A stretch of DNA of 28,610 nucleotides from Anaerolineaceae bacterium UBA6107 (GCA_002428455.1 DIWL01000067.1:12179-40788), one strand, 5' to 3'; positions 1 to 8,900 are shown, counted from the first letter of the stretch. The notes: generated by a model from the sequence alone, not told the origin. Numbers and translations are program-made.

Positions 1-1
1 C

Positions 2-256
2 GCCGCCAACGCCGCCAGCCTGGGCGCGGAGGTGTTCACCCCTGCGTCCATCTCCGAATTCCGTACAGTGCTTGCGCATACTCGCGCGCTGGACCACACT
101 TCGGTGATCGTGATCAGGACCGATCGCGAGGTCAAGGTACCGGGTTACGAATCCTGGTGGGATGTGGCCGTCGCAGAAGTTTCAAACATGCCGTCTGTAC
201 AGCAGGCCCGCGTGGAATACGAACAACACCGCAAAGATGAGAAATACCATCTTTAA
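2..256 (+). CDS. iolD: IolD C-terminal fragment (trihydroxycyclohexane-dione hydrolase), cut by window start
   Basis: The reading frame is open from base 2 to a TAA at 254-256, so this is the last ~84 residues of a longer gene. IolD is the cytosolic ThDP-dependent hydrolase that opens the ring of 3D-trihydroxycyclohexane-1,2-dione during myo-inositol catabolism. The VPGYESWWDVAVAEVS stretch followed by a VQQARVEYE helix matches the usual IolD C-terminus. The next three genes are two iolG-like dehydrogenases and an iolE-like enzyme, which supports the call. The ThDP-binding part lies outside the window and cannot be checked. A generic ThDP enzyme of another pathway is the only serious alternative. 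Confidence 0.82.
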   Translation, partial: AANAASLGAEVFTPASISEFRTVLAHTRALDHTSVIVIRTDREVKVPGYESWWDVAVAEVSNMPSVQQARVEYEQHRKDEKYHL

Positions 257-286
257 GTTAAATTCATAAGTCGAGAGAGGTACTCA

Positions 287-1303
287 ATGGGTATCAGGTT
301 TGGATTGATCGGTGCAGGCAGGATGGGGAGGGTTTTCGCCAATACATTGGCGTACTCCGTCGCTGAAGCGGATCTGGTGGCAGTGGCGGATCCGGAAGCA
401 GCGACACTGGATGAGGTCTCGGCGCGTTACGGGGTTCCAACCCGGTACACGGATTATCATGAGCTTCTGGCGCAAAAGGACATCGAAGCAGTCGTTGTCG
501 CGTCTCCCACCGGTACTCACGCAGAGGTGATCACTGCAGCCGCGCAGGCTGGCAAGCAGATCTTCAGCGAAAAACCGCTTTCACAGGATCTGAAAGCCTG
601 CGACCTCGCGCTGGCCGCGGTGAAAAAAGCCGGCGTCAAGCTGCAAATGGGCTTTATGCGCCGCTACGACGCGCCATACGCCGCCGCCAAACAGAAGATA
701 CTCGAGGGCGTCATCGGACAGCCGGTTATGTTCAAAGCCACCAGCCGCGACCCGAAACGCACCAGCCTGGAGTTTGCCCGCCGCGAGCACAGCGGCGGCA
801 TGATCATGGATATGGGCGTGCATGACTTTGACCTCGCTCGCTGGTTGATGAGCAGCGAGGTGACCCGCGTGTTCAGTGAAGGCGCTTGCCTGGCCTTCCC
901 GGAGTTAAAGGACGTTGGTGATATTGATAATGCTGTGATCAACCTGCGCTTCGCCACGGATGCCATTGGCAACATTGATATGAGCCGCAACGCTGTTTAC
1001 GGCTACGACATCCGCACCGAGGTGCTGGGGACCGATGGCAGCCTGTGGATCGGCTACCTGCAGCAAACCCCCACCCTGGTGCTCACCCGCGGCGGCGTTA
1101 TCCATGATACTGTACCGTATTTCATGGAACGCTTTGGTGCAGCGTACGCAGAAGAAGTACGCGTATTCACCCGCCATATCGTCAACGGTACCGACCCCGA
1201 GGTCACCGGCGAGGACGCGCGGGCTGCCACCGCCATAGGAATTGCAGCCACTTTGTCACTCGACGAGGAACGCCCGGTTTTGGTAAGTGAAGTGGAAGAG
1301 TAA
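287..1303 (+). CDS. Inositol 2-dehydrogenase-like oxidoreductase (Gfo/Idh/MocA family), first copy
   Basis: This is a 338-residue NAD(P)-dependent dehydrogenase expected to oxidise myo-inositol or a stereoisomer to an inosose in the cytosol. The N-terminal Rossmann motif GAGRMG sits at 9-14, the family EKP motif at 95-97, and GFMRRYD at 122-128. The catalytic triad inferred from Bacillus IolG is present as K96, D175 and H179 with correct spacing. The ATG is preceded by GAGAGAGG and begins 30 bases after iolD stops. A second, closer IolG homologue lies two genes downstream, so this copy may act on another isomer (scyllo- or D-chiro-inositol) or a related sugar. Substrate is not readable from sequence. 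Confidence 0.85.
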   Translation: MGIRFGLIGAGRMGRVFANTLAYSVAEADLVAVADPEAATLDEVSARYGVPTRYTDYHELLAQKDIEAVVVASPTGTHAEVITAAAQAGKQIFSEKPLSQDLKACDLALAAVKKAGVKLQMGFMRRYDAPYAAAKQKILEGVIGQPVMFKATSRDPKRTSLEFARREHSGGMIMDMGVHDFDLARWLMSSEVTRVFSEGACLAFPELKDVGDIDNAVINLRFATDAIGNIDMSRNAVYGYDIRTEVLGTDGSLWIGYLQQTPTLVLTRGGVIHDTVPYFMERFGAAYAEEVRVFTRHIVNGTDPEVTGEDARAATAIGIAATLSLDEERPVLVSEVEE

Positions 1304-1338
1304 CATTATCCCAATAAAGCAAATGTAACGGAGGAATT

Positions 1339-2241
1339 ATGATCAGAATTGCCAATGCACCGTGTTCCTGGGGAGCCCTAGAGTTCGACCTGGATGGCAA
1401 AGCCGCCGGTTACTCACTGGTTCTCGACGAGATGCAGAAAACCGGGTACGCGGGTACCGAGCTGGGTGACTGGGGCTTCATGCCTACCGATCCAGCCCAA
1501 TTGAAAGACGAACTAAGCAAACGGAATCTCACCCTGTTGGGTGCTTTCGTGCCGGTCGCGTTGAAAGACCGCAGCACACACGCGCAAGGGGTTGAAGCAG
1601 CGCTTAAAGTAGCCAGGCTGCTGGCCGCAGTAGAGGGAACTTCCCCGTTCATCGTGCTGGCGGATGACAACGGTAAAGTGCCGGAACGCACAAAGAATGC
1701 CGGCAGGGTTAGTGCTGAGATGGGATTAAGTGACGCCGAATGGGAAACCTTCGCTGAAGGCACCAACCGCATCGCCAAAGCCGTCAAAGACGAGACCGGC
1801 CTGCGCCTGGTCTTCCACCACCACTGTGCGGGTTATGTTGAGACCCCGCAGGAAGTGGATAAACTGTTTGCGCTCACCGATCCCGACCTGGTGGGTCTCT
1901 GCCTGGATACCGGTCATTACCAATTTGGCGGCGGTGATCCGCTGGCATTCCTCAAGAAGAACGCCGGCCGGGTTTGGCACATGCACTTCAAGGACTGCCA
2001 GCCTGAAGTAGCAGCCCGTTCGCGCCGCGAAGGCTGGGATTACTTCAAATCCGTCGAGCAGGGTGTGTTCTGCGAACTGGGCAAAGGTGCGGTGGATTTC
2101 CCGGCTGTCAAAGCCGAACTGGAACGACAGGGCTTTGATGGATGGATCGTGGTTGAACAGGACGTTCTGCCTGGTATGGGCAGCCCCTTTGAATCCGCGC
2201 TGCGCAACCGTGAATATCTCAAATCCATTGGATTTAACTAA
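1339..2241 (+). CDS. IolE-like inosose dehydratase / sugar-phosphate isomerase-epimerase TIM barrel
   Basis: This 300-residue protein has the xylose-isomerase-like TIM-barrel pattern of IolE, which dehydrates 2-keto-myo-inositol. Seen in sequence: APCSWGALE near the start, GYAGTELG at 37-43, a HHH tripeptide at 160-162, and a plausible divalent-metal set E168 (GYVET), D190 (LCLDTGH), H216 (HMHFKD) and E273 (VVEQD). GGAGG sits just before the ATG. It lies between two iolG-like genes and after iolD, so inosose dehydratase is the natural reading. An inosose isomerase (IolI type) or ketose 3-epimerase shares this fold and cannot be excluded. Confidence 0.78.
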   Translation: MIRIANAPCSWGALEFDLDGKAAGYSLVLDEMQKTGYAGTELGDWGFMPTDPAQLKDELSKRNLTLLGAFVPVALKDRSTHAQGVEAALKVARLLAAVEGTSPFIVLADDNGKVPERTKNAGRVSAEMGLSDAEWETFAEGTNRIAKAVKDETGLRLVFHHHCAGYVETPQEVDKLFALTDPDLVGLCLDTGHYQFGGGDPLAFLKKNAGRVWHMHFKDCQPEVAARSRREGWDYFKSVEQGVFCELGKGAVDFPAVKAELERQGFDGWIVVEQDVLPGMGSPFESALRNREYLKSIGFN

Positions 2242-2253
2242 ACGAGGAAAAAA

Positions 2254-3276
2254 ATGAGCATTTCAAAAGTGATCAAAGTTGGTGTCATCGGTGCGGGCAG
2301 GATCGGCAAGATCCACGCGGAAAACCTGGCCACGCGCATCCCGGGTGTCGTGGTGGAAGCCGTCGCGGATGTCAACCTGGCTGCAGCGCAGGAGCTGGCC
2401 GAAAAGCTGCATATCCCGCACGCCTACGCGGATTACCGCAAGATCATGGAGGACAAATCCATTGACGCCGTGGCGATCTGTTCCTCCACCAATACGCACG
2501 CCGATCTAATGATTGAAGCTGCGGCGGCGGGAAAACATGTTTTCTGTGAAAAACCGGTCGACCACAGCCTGGTAAAGATCGACAAGGCGATCGAGGCAGT
2601 TAAGAAAGCCGGAGTAAAGAGCCAGATCGGATTCAACCGCCGCTTCGATCCGAATTTCAAAAAACTTCGGGACCTCGTACAGGAAGGCAAGATCGGTGAT
2701 CTGCACATCCTGCGCATCACCAGCCGCGACCCGGCACCCCCGCCTGCGGAATATGTGAAAGGCTCCGGAGGCATGTTCCTCGATATGACCATCCACGATT
2801 TTGATATGGCGCGTTATCTTTCCGGCAGTGAAGTTGAGGAAGTGTACGCAGCCGGCGGTGTCATGGTCGACCCTGCGATCGGAGCCGCAGGTGATATTGA
2901 TACCGCCATCATCACGCTCAAGTTCGCCAACGGCGCGATTGGCACCATCGACAACAGCCGCAAAGCCGCTTACGGTTACGATCAGCGCGCGGAGGTTTTC
3001 GGCTCGGGTGGCATGGCCGCTACCGCCAACAATACCCCCAACAGCAGTGTCTACAGTAATGCCGAGGGTGTTTATTCTGAAAAGCCGTTGTACTTCTTCC
3101 TGGAGCGCTACATGGAATCCTTTACGGCTGAGTTGCGTGACTTCATCACCGCCATCCGCGAGGACAAACCCACCCCGGTAAGTGTTGAGGATGGACTTAA
3201 GCCCGTGATCATCGCCATGGCTGCGAAAAAGTCGTTGGAAGAGAACCGTCCGGTGAAATTATCTGAGATCAGATAA
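2254..3276 (+). CDS. iolG: myo-Inositol 2-dehydrogenase (Gfo/Idh/MocA family), second copy
   Basis: A 340-residue NAD-dependent dehydrogenase with GAGRIG at 13-18, EKP at 99-101, GFNRRFD at 126-132 and catalytic K100, D177 and H181. The GDIDTAIITLKF and YGYDQRAEVFG segments are typical of IolG, making this the better candidate for myo-inositol 2-dehydrogenase (first step of the pathway). It starts 13 bases after the iolE-like stop, preceded by AACGAGG, and is the last gene of the operon, followed directly by an intrinsic terminator. The paralogue at 287-1303 shares the whole architecture; which one prefers myo-inositol is inference. Confidence 0.88.
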   Translation: MSISKVIKVGVIGAGRIGKIHAENLATRIPGVVVEAVADVNLAAAQELAEKLHIPHAYADYRKIMEDKSIDAVAICSSTNTHADLMIEAAAAGKHVFCEKPVDHSLVKIDKAIEAVKKAGVKSQIGFNRRFDPNFKKLRDLVQEGKIGDLHILRITSRDPAPPPAEYVKGSGGMFLDMTIHDFDMARYLSGSEVEEVYAAGGVMVDPAIGAAGDIDTAIITLKFANGAIGTIDNSRKAAYGYDQRAEVFGSGGMAATANNTPNSSVYSNAEGVYSEKPLYFFLERYMESFTAELRDFITAIREDKPTPVSVEDGLKPVIIAMAAKKSLEENRPVKLSEIR

Positions 3277-3300
3277 GCAAACTGGCTGAAAAGGCAACCA

Positions 3301-3331
3301 AAGATCCGGGAGAACCATCCCGGATCTTTTT
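3301..3331 (+). terminator. Intrinsic terminator closing the inositol operon
   Basis: An 11-bp perfect stem, AAGATCCGGGA (3301-3311) with TCCCGGATCTT (3318-3328), encloses a six-base loop and runs into a short T-run. It lies 25 bases after the iolG stop and separates the inositol genes from the AOR operon. Confidence 0.9.
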
Positions 3332-3412
3332 AATCGTAAACCGTGAAAATAGGCGTAATATATAATAAACAGGAACTTTTGATTGGAAAAGTATTTTCAG
3401 GAGAGTGCAGCC

Positions 3413-3646
3413 TTGCGTGTCAAGGTATATATTCCCGCTTTCATCAACCATGAGGAATTGGACGCAGACAATATGGTGACGCTCAAAAACGGAGCCAGGA
3501 TGGCTGACCTTTACCGCAAACTAAAGGTCCCATTGCCGCTGCGCCTTTCATTTCTTTACGTGGTCAATTACGAACAGGTACGGTGGAATACAGCTCTTAA
3601 GGATGGGGATACGGTCACCTTTTTATTCCCCATTCATGGCGGATGA
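3413..3646 (+). CDS. MoaD/ThiS-like beta-grasp sulfur carrier paired with the first AOR
   Basis: A small ubiquitin-like protein ending in HGG, the C-terminal Gly-Gly that MoaD-type carriers use for adenylation and thiocarboxylation when sulfur is placed on molybdopterin. The DGDTVTFLFPIHGG tail is characteristic. I chose the TTG at 3413: AGGAGAG at 3399-3405 is correctly spaced and the protein then begins MRVKVYIPAF, as MoaD proteins usually do (77 residues). An upstream in-frame TTG at 3383 with AGGAA would give 87 residues. The stop overlaps an ATGA at 3643-3646, and the AOR follows immediately, suggesting a dedicated carrier. A TATAAT at 3361-3366 could be a -10 box, but no good -35 is visible. 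Confidence 0.82.
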   Translation: MRVKVYIPAFINHEELDADNMVTLKNGARMADLYRKLKVPLPLRLSFLYVVNYEQVRWNTALKDGDTVTFLFPIHGG

Positions 3647-3669
3647 ACCAGGCGATCAAAGGAGGAACG

Positions 3670-5643
3670 ATGAAAGCGTACACAGGCAAGGTTCTTTTTG
3701 TCAATCTTACCACCGGGGACATTCATGCTGAGACTATCCCTGACGAAGTGTATGAGAATTACCTGTCAGGCGTTGGGTTGGGAGCATATATCCTCTACCA
3801 GCGTATACCGGCCGGTGCTGACCCGCTGGGACCGGACAACATGCTTGGCTTTGTCAGCGGTCTGCTCACCGGCACCCCCAGCCTGGTGACCGGCAGGTGG
3901 ATGGCGGTGTTTAAATCTCCCATCACCGGGGGGTGGGGCGATGCCAATTGCGGCGGCACTTTCTCACCCGCCATCAAGCAATGCGGGTACGACGCAATAT
4001 TCATCAACGGAGTTTCCCCCACACCGGTTTACCTGTTCGTGGATAGCAACACGGCTGTCCTGAAGGATGCCACGAGTGTGTGGGACATGGACGCCGATGC
4101 TGCAGAAAAGATCCTGCAACAGGATAACCTGAATAAAAAGAAACCGGTCGTGGCTTTGATCGGCCCAGCCGGCGTAAAACGCTCTCTGATCTCAGGGATC
4201 GTCAACGACGGCGGCAGGCTGGCGGCCCGCTCCGGCGGCGGCGCCGTGATGGGCTCCAAGAACCTGAAGGCTGTTGTCCTGGCCGGGGTGAAACCCATCG
4301 GCTGCCACGATCCGGCCGCGATGAAAACACTCAGCAAGGAACTTTCGCAGAAGATGCGCAAATTCAACCTGCCGGGCTTCGTTAAAGGCGGCATTTTCCC
4401 ATTGATGGGAAAAATGATGGGCGGGATGAAACGCGCGCTCCCTATGGATGGGGCCATGGCAGGCATCCTGATGAAGCGCTGGGGCACGATCAGCAACAAC
4501 ACCCTCGGCATCACTTCCGGTGACACGCCCATCAAGAACTGGAAGGGCTCGGTGGTTGATTTTAACCACTCCTACTATAAACATCTCAACCCAGAAAAGA
4601 TCCTCAAGGTCGAAAAACAGAAATATCACTGCTATGGCTGTGCCATCGGCTGCGGGGGGATCACGGACATCGCCTCTGCATCAAGTGGCGAGTTTACCGA
4701 ATCTCACAAGGTGGAATACGAGACCTGCACAACCTTCGGCAGTCTATCAATGAACAAGGATCTCGATTCGATCCTGTATATCAATGAACTGCTCAACCGC
4801 GCTGGTATGGATACGATCGCGGCTGGCAGCACCGTGGCCTTTGCGCTCGAATGCTATGAAAATGGCGTGATCACCCCGGCGATGGCCGATGGACTGGATC
4901 TATCATGGGGTAACGCACAGTCGATTATCGCGCTGGTAAAAAAGATGATCGCGCGCGACGGTATCGGTGATGTGCTGGCCGATGGCGTAAAAACAGCCGC
5001 GGCAAAGCTGGGTGTCACCGGGCAACCCTACGTGGTCACCGCGGGCGGCGTGGAGCCGGGCATGCACGATTCCCGCTTCGATCCGCTGTTGGCCATCCAC
5101 TTCAGCGTGGATCCGACGCCCGGCCGCCACACCATCGGCTCCGCTCAGTATTACGACATGATACATCTATGGGAGAAGGTATCCTGGGCACCCCCTTCTG
5201 GGGCATACTTGAAAGCTGATGAATACATCCCGAGCGATAAACTGGCTGTGAAATCTGTGGCCCTATCCTGCTACAAGGAACTGGTGGACGGTTCCGGCGG
5301 ATGCCTGTTCGCCATGATGCTGGGTGTCAATCACTGGAAACTATTTGAGTGGCTTAACGCCGCCACCGGCTGGCAAAAGACACCAGATGAATACATGGAG
5401 ATCGGCAAACGTATCCAAACCCTGCGCCAGATGTTCACGATCAAACACAACGTTGACCCGATGAGTTACAAGATCAGCCCGCGCATGGCTGGCGTGCCGC
5501 CGCTGACAGCCGGCCCCAACAAGGGTAAGACCGTACCCATCGAAGCCATGATGAAACTACATTGGAAACATTTCGGGTGGGAGGAACAGACCGGTGAACC
5601 CACAACAGCGACAAAAACACAGCTCGGGCTGGACACACTTTAG
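3670..5643 (+). CDS. Tungsten-dependent aldehyde:ferredoxin oxidoreductase family protein (first AOR)
   Basis: A 657-residue AOR-family enzyme. Members bind a tungsten bis-pterin and a [4Fe-4S] cluster and typically oxidise aldehydes to acids with ferredoxin. Cluster ligands are visible as CX2CX3C at C321, C324 and C328, with a fourth candidate C545 in SGGC. The AARSGGGAVMGSKNLKAV stretch is a family hallmark. I start at ATG 3670, with AAAGGAGG at 3658-3665; an ATG at 3643 overlaps the previous stop but has no comparable ribosome site. It is longer than classical AOR (~605-620) and close to BamB, the tungsten subunit of class II benzoyl-CoA reductase, so the substrate is open. MoaD-like and ferredoxin genes flank it. 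Confidence 0.9.
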   Translation: MKAYTGKVLFVNLTTGDIHAETIPDEVYENYLSGVGLGAYILYQRIPAGADPLGPDNMLGFVSGLLTGTPSLVTGRWMAVFKSPITGGWGDANCGGTFSPAIKQCGYDAIFINGVSPTPVYLFVDSNTAVLKDATSVWDMDADAAEKILQQDNLNKKKPVVALIGPAGVKRSLISGIVNDGGRLAARSGGGAVMGSKNLKAVVLAGVKPIGCHDPAAMKTLSKELSQKMRKFNLPGFVKGGIFPLMGKMMGGMKRALPMDGAMAGILMKRWGTISNNTLGITSGDTPIKNWKGSVVDFNHSYYKHLNPEKILKVEKQKYHCYGCAIGCGGITDIASASSGEFTESHKVEYETCTTFGSLSMNKDLDSILYINELLNRAGMDTIAAGSTVAFALECYENGVITPAMADGLDLSWGNAQSIIALVKKMIARDGIGDVLADGVKTAAAKLGVTGQPYVVTAGGVEPGMHDSRFDPLLAIHFSVDPTPGRHTIGSAQYYDMIHLWEKVSWAPPSGAYLKADEYIPSDKLAVKSVALSCYKELVDGSGGCLFAMMLGVNHWKLFEWLNAATGWQKTPDEYMEIGKRIQTLRQMFTIKHNVDPMSYKISPRMAGVPPLTAGPNKGKTVPIEAMMKLHWKHFGWEEQTGEPTTATKTQLGLDTL

Positions 5644-5657
5644 TGAGGGAGTGAAAA

Positions 5658-5885
5658 ATGGCAAACAAGATCCCCGTGGTTGAATACAGCCTGTGCGCCG
5701 CCTGCGGTGTATGCGTGACGGCCTGCCCGTTCAGCTGTCTTGAATTGAGCAAGGTGGGAATTGACAGGTACAACAAGGTCTACCCTGTACTGGCGTCACC
5801 GGGCACATGCACAGGGTGCGGCATTTGCGCGAAAGCCTGCCCGGTGGAAGTGATCACGATGCAGGTACTGGCGGGGGTGCCTTAA
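5658..5885 (+). CDS. 2[4Fe-4S] ferredoxin-like subunit for the first AOR
   Basis: A 75-residue bacterial-type ferredoxin with two complete CX2CX2CX3CP motifs, C13-C16-C19-C23 and C51-C54-C57-C61, plus an extra C27. It starts 14 bases after the AOR stop with GAGGGAG ahead of the ATG, so it is surely cotranscribed. Small polyferredoxin partners of AOR-family enzymes are known (AorA/AorB, BamC, WOR5 small subunit). Here it probably receives electrons from, or delivers them to, the tungsten enzyme. It is the last gene before a convergent neighbour. Confidence 0.92.
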   Translation: MANKIPVVEYSLCAACGVCVTACPFSCLELSKVGIDRYNKVYPVLASPGTCTGCGICAKACPVEVITMQVLAGVP

Positions 5886-5935
5886 CCATTACACTTATTT
5901 CATTAATTTACGCCCCGCGTTAATGGCGTAACTAC

Positions 5936-5975
5936 CACGGAAGAACCTTCGCCTTGCGGACGCGGTTCTTCCGTG
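5936..5975. terminator. Hairpin between convergent genes, probable bidirectional terminator
   Basis: A 12-bp perfect inverted repeat, CACGGAAGAACC (5936-5947) and GGTTCTTCCGTG (5964-5975), lies between the ferredoxin (+) and the alcohol dehydrogenase (-). The + side runs into TGTTTAAT, a poor T-run, so efficiency is uncertain. The 16-base loop can itself pair weakly. Confidence 0.65.
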
Positions 5976-6001
5976 TGTTTAATCACCTGAGAAAGAGTTG
6001 A

Positions 6002-7198
6002 TCACTGGATCAGGGCGTACAATCCGCCCAGATCATCTGCAAAAAGGATCTTCGGCACCGGGTAAAGGGGATTAGCCTCTTTGAGCGCGTTGTGTATCAT
6101 GCCGGGCAGGTCAGCTGCCTGGAACCCTCCCAGCTTAGTTGGTATATTCATGCTTGCATTCATTTCCCTGATCCAGGCGATGAACTTGCCTGCCCTGACC
6201 GCCGTACTATCCGATTCATCACTGATCCCGATCAGATCAGCCAGTTCCGCCAGCGGTTGATGTGCAGTCTCCCCGTAATAATCCAGCACGTATGGCAGGA
6301 TCACGGCGTTTGCCAGGCCGTGCGGAATGCGGTAATACCCGCCAAGCGTATGGGCGATGGCATGCACATACCCTACATAGGCTTTGGTAAATGCAATACC
6401 GGCGTAGAAAGCCGCCGTGAGCATATTGCTGCGGGCAGTGAGATTGCCGCCGTCAACATAGGCGGTGTAGAGGTTATCATGGATCAGCTTTACTGCCTTG
6501 CGCGCCGCCTGTCGGGTCTCCTCCGTGTTGCTGCGACCGACGTACGCCTCGACAGCATGCGTGAGTGCATCCATGCCGGTGGTGGCGGTGATGTGCGGCG
6601 GGAGACCGACCGTGATCAGCGGGTCAAGCACTGCGTACTTTGGCACCAGGTGAAAGTCGTTGACCGCGTATTTTTCGTGGGTGAGCGGGTTCGAGATCAC
6701 CGCCGCAATGGTCGTTTCACTGCCGGTTCCCGCGGTGGTGGGCACGGCGATCAGCAGCGGAATCTTCTTCATTACCTTCAATAAACCGCGCATCTGCGGA
6801 ATGGTCATGTTGGGTCTGGCTACCCTGGCACCCACCCCCTTGGCACAATCCATCGGTGAACCGCCGCCAAAAGCGATGATTGCCTGGCAGCCATTTTTCT
6901 TGTATATCTTTAACGCTTCTTCAATGTTGTCGATCGTCGGGTTGGGGATTGTTTCATCGTAAACATGGCAGGTGATTCCCGCCTTTTCCAACCCAGAAAG
7001 CAGCGGAGCAGTCAACCCCAATGCGGTGATTCCCTTATCTGTTACAAGTAGAACCTTGTTATATCCCACCTTTACCAGAAGAGCCGGAATCTTGAGAATG
7101 CTGTTCTGGCCTTCGATCACCTCGGCATCTTTCCACTTTACAAGCCCTGTTACCAGCCGCATGATCGCCTGGTAAACGCGGTAAAAAAGTACGCGCAT
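6002..7198 (-). CDS. Iron-containing (group III) alcohol dehydrogenase
   Basis: A 398-residue cytosolic NAD(P)-dependent alcohol dehydrogenase, interconverting alcohols and aldehydes or ketones. Visible motifs are GGGSPMD at 111-117 (nucleotide binding) and TTAGTGSE at 154-161. The iron ligands are D210, H214, H279 and H293, whose spacings of 4 and 14 match FucO. I begin at the ATG at 7198 because GGAGG sits seven bases upstream; a farther in-frame ATG would add 20 unusual residues. A TATAAT on the minus strand at 7263-7258 may be the -10. The facing AOR operon makes an aldehyde/alcohol redox partnership possible, but the substrate is unknown. Confidence 0.92.
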   Translation of the reverse strand: MRVLFYRVYQAIMRLVTGLVKWKDAEVIEGQNSILKIPALLVKVGYNKVLLVTDKGITALGLTAPLLSGLEKAGITCHVYDETIPNPTIDNIEEALKIYKKNGCQAIIAFGGGSPMDCAKGVGARVARPNMTIPQMRGLLKVMKKIPLLIAVPTTAGTGSETTIAAVISNPLTHEKYAVNDFHLVPKYAVLDPLITVGLPPHITATTGMDALTHAVEAYVGRSNTEETRQAARKAVKLIHDNLYTAYVDGGNLTARSNMLTAAFYAGIAFTKAYVGYVHAIAHTLGGYYRIPHGLANAVILPYVLDYYGETAHQPLAELADLIGISDESDSTAVRAGKFIAWIREMNASMNIPTKLGGFQAADLPGMIHNALKEANPLYPVPKILFADDLGGLYALIQ

Positions 7199-7386
7199 AT
7201 TGTTCCTCCTTTTCTTAAGAACCGGATAATGAATTCTTCTCCCAACCCAATAAATCAATTATACAAACTGATTGTGTAATTCGTTCATCAATTATTCGAA
7301 TGTCTCATACCGGTGTTACGCGCATCACCAAAAACAAAATCAGGATAAAATAAGTTCATCCAAAATCCAAACCAAAAGGCATTGAT

Positions 7387-8802
7387 ATGGAATCAGGATC
7401 CAAACTTCGCACCATAACCAAGCTTCTCTATGGAACAGGAGACTTCGGTTACAGCATGAACAACTCGATCATCGCCGCACTCTTCCCGATCTTCATGATG
7501 GATGTGGTTGGAGTCACCCCTGCACTCGCTGCCGCCGCTTTGTTTATCGGACGCAGCTGGGATTATATAAATGATCCCCTGGTGGGGTACCTTTCCGACC
7601 GAACCCGCACGCGCTGGGGACGACGCCGCCCCTGGCTGCTATTCGGTGCGATCCCGTTCGCGTTGACCTTCATACTTTTATGGATCAAGCCAGGGTTCAT
7701 CACCACACAGTCCGGATTTCTTATCTTCTTTGCCGCGGTTTACATCATCTACGAAGCCAGTGCCACCACAGTCTATATGCCGTACTTCGCCCTCACCCCC
7801 GAACTGACCCAGGATTATGATGAACGCACCCAGTTGACCAGCTTCCGTATGTTGTTCAACATCATCGGCGGGTTGACCGCCTACACTCTGCCCATGCTGG
7901 TGATCGGGTCAATGGTGCCGGAAAACGCCAACCGCGTTGTGTTGATGGCAGCAATTTTTGGTCTGCTGGCTGCTGCTCCATTCCTGATTGTGTTCTTCAG
8001 CGTGCGGGAGAAAAAGGAGTACATCGAACAGGCGCAGCCGAAGCTGCGGGACGCGTTCAAAGCGGTGAGGAATAACAAACCTTTCTTCTTTGGTGCAATG
8101 ATCTACTTGTGCACCTGGATTGTCATCATCCTGGTCGAGACCAATCTGATGTTTTACATTAAATATGTGCTCAAGCGGCCGGGTCAGAGTTCCCTCCTTA
8201 TGGGGGCCATCTTCATCTCCGCCATTATTGCCCTGCCCTTCTGGAACTGGATCTCGAAAAAAGGCAACAAACGCGTAGCTTATATTACCGGTGTTTCATT
8301 TTGGGCTGTCATGATGTGTGTTCTGACCGTTCTCAACCCTGAGACCCCCATCTGGCTCCTGCTGCTGATGTGCACGCTTATCGGGTTCGGTTTGAGCGCG
8401 GCGCAGGTGCTGCCCTGGGCCATCATCCCGGATGCCATCGAATGGGACGAATACCAGACCGGTGAGCGCCACGAGGGTATCTTCTACAGCCTGATCACCT
8501 TGATGGGCAAAATGGCCAATTCGATCGCGGTCCCGCTTTCATTGCTGCTGCTCGAGTTTACCGGGTATGTTTCAAACGCGGCGGAACAACCTGCCAGCGC
8601 CCTGTTCGGCATCAAGATCGTCATCGGACCGATCCCTGCGGCCCTGCTTTTCACCGGGATCATTTTTGCCATTTTCTACCCGTTGAGCCGGGAAAAATAT
8701 ACCCAGATCGTCACAGAGCTAAACCTCCGCAAGGAAGCCCGGCGCAAGTCCCGCGCAGCGCAAAAACTGCCCGAAATTGAGGGGCAACCGGTTAGCGATT
8801 GA
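7387..8802 (+). CDS. GPH-family (MelB-like) sugar:cation symporter
   Basis: A 471-residue polytopic inner-membrane protein with about 12 hydrophobic segments. The glycoside-pentoside-hexuronide:cation symporter signature is clear at about 59-83: WDYINDP carrying D59 and D63 (equivalents of the MelB cation-site aspartates), then SDRTRTRWGRRRPW. WDEYQTGERHEGIFYS in the second half is also typical. AAAAGG lies about eight bases before the ATG. It probably imports a sugar, glycoside or polyol with Na+ or H+. Its substrate is not readable; inositol is possible given the operon 4 kb away but is only a guess. It is divergent from the alcohol dehydrogenase across 188 bases. Confidence 0.9.
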   Translation: MESGSKLRTITKLLYGTGDFGYSMNNSIIAALFPIFMMDVVGVTPALAAAALFIGRSWDYINDPLVGYLSDRTRTRWGRRRPWLLFGAIPFALTFILLWIKPGFITTQSGFLIFFAAVYIIYEASATTVYMPYFALTPELTQDYDERTQLTSFRMLFNIIGGLTAYTLPMLVIGSMVPENANRVVLMAAIFGLLAAAPFLIVFFSVREKKEYIEQAQPKLRDAFKAVRNNKPFFFGAMIYLCTWIVIILVETNLMFYIKYVLKRPGQSSLLMGAIFISAIIALPFWNWISKKGNKRVAYITGVSFWAVMMCVLTVLNPETPIWLLLLMCTLIGFGLSAAQVLPWAIIPDAIEWDEYQTGERHEGIFYSLITLMGKMANSIAVPLSLLLLEFTGYVSNAAEQPASALFGIKIVIGPIPAALLFTGIIFAIFYPLSREKYTQIVTELNLRKEARRKSRAAQKLPEIEGQPVSD

Positions 8803-8870
8803 ATCATCGGTCAATGGAATAAATGGAGCATAGTAACGGTAAAAAAGATGACTTTTGTTCCAGATTTTGA

Positions 8871-8900
8871 TTGACAAGTAGGTTTAATAATTTATATAAT
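8871..8900 (+). promoter_or_regulatory. Consensus sigma-70 promoter for the second AOR
   Basis: TTGACA at 8871-8876 and TATAAT at 8895-8900, separated by 18 bases, are both perfect consensus hexamers. Transcription would begin near 8907, giving a leader of about 280 bases before the AOR start at 9187. This gap (8803-9186) is the only stretch over 300 bases without a gene in the window. Confidence 0.8.

Noticed and set aside
6092..6784. A 230-codon open frame on the + strand opposite the alcohol dehydrogenase
   Set aside because: It has no ribosome site or recognisable motif, while the minus-strand gene has complete cofactor and iron-binding motifs.
7340..7351. TAAAAT at 7346-7351 as a -10 box for the symporter gene
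   Set aside because: No convincing -35 hexamer lies at the proper distance, so I did not list it.
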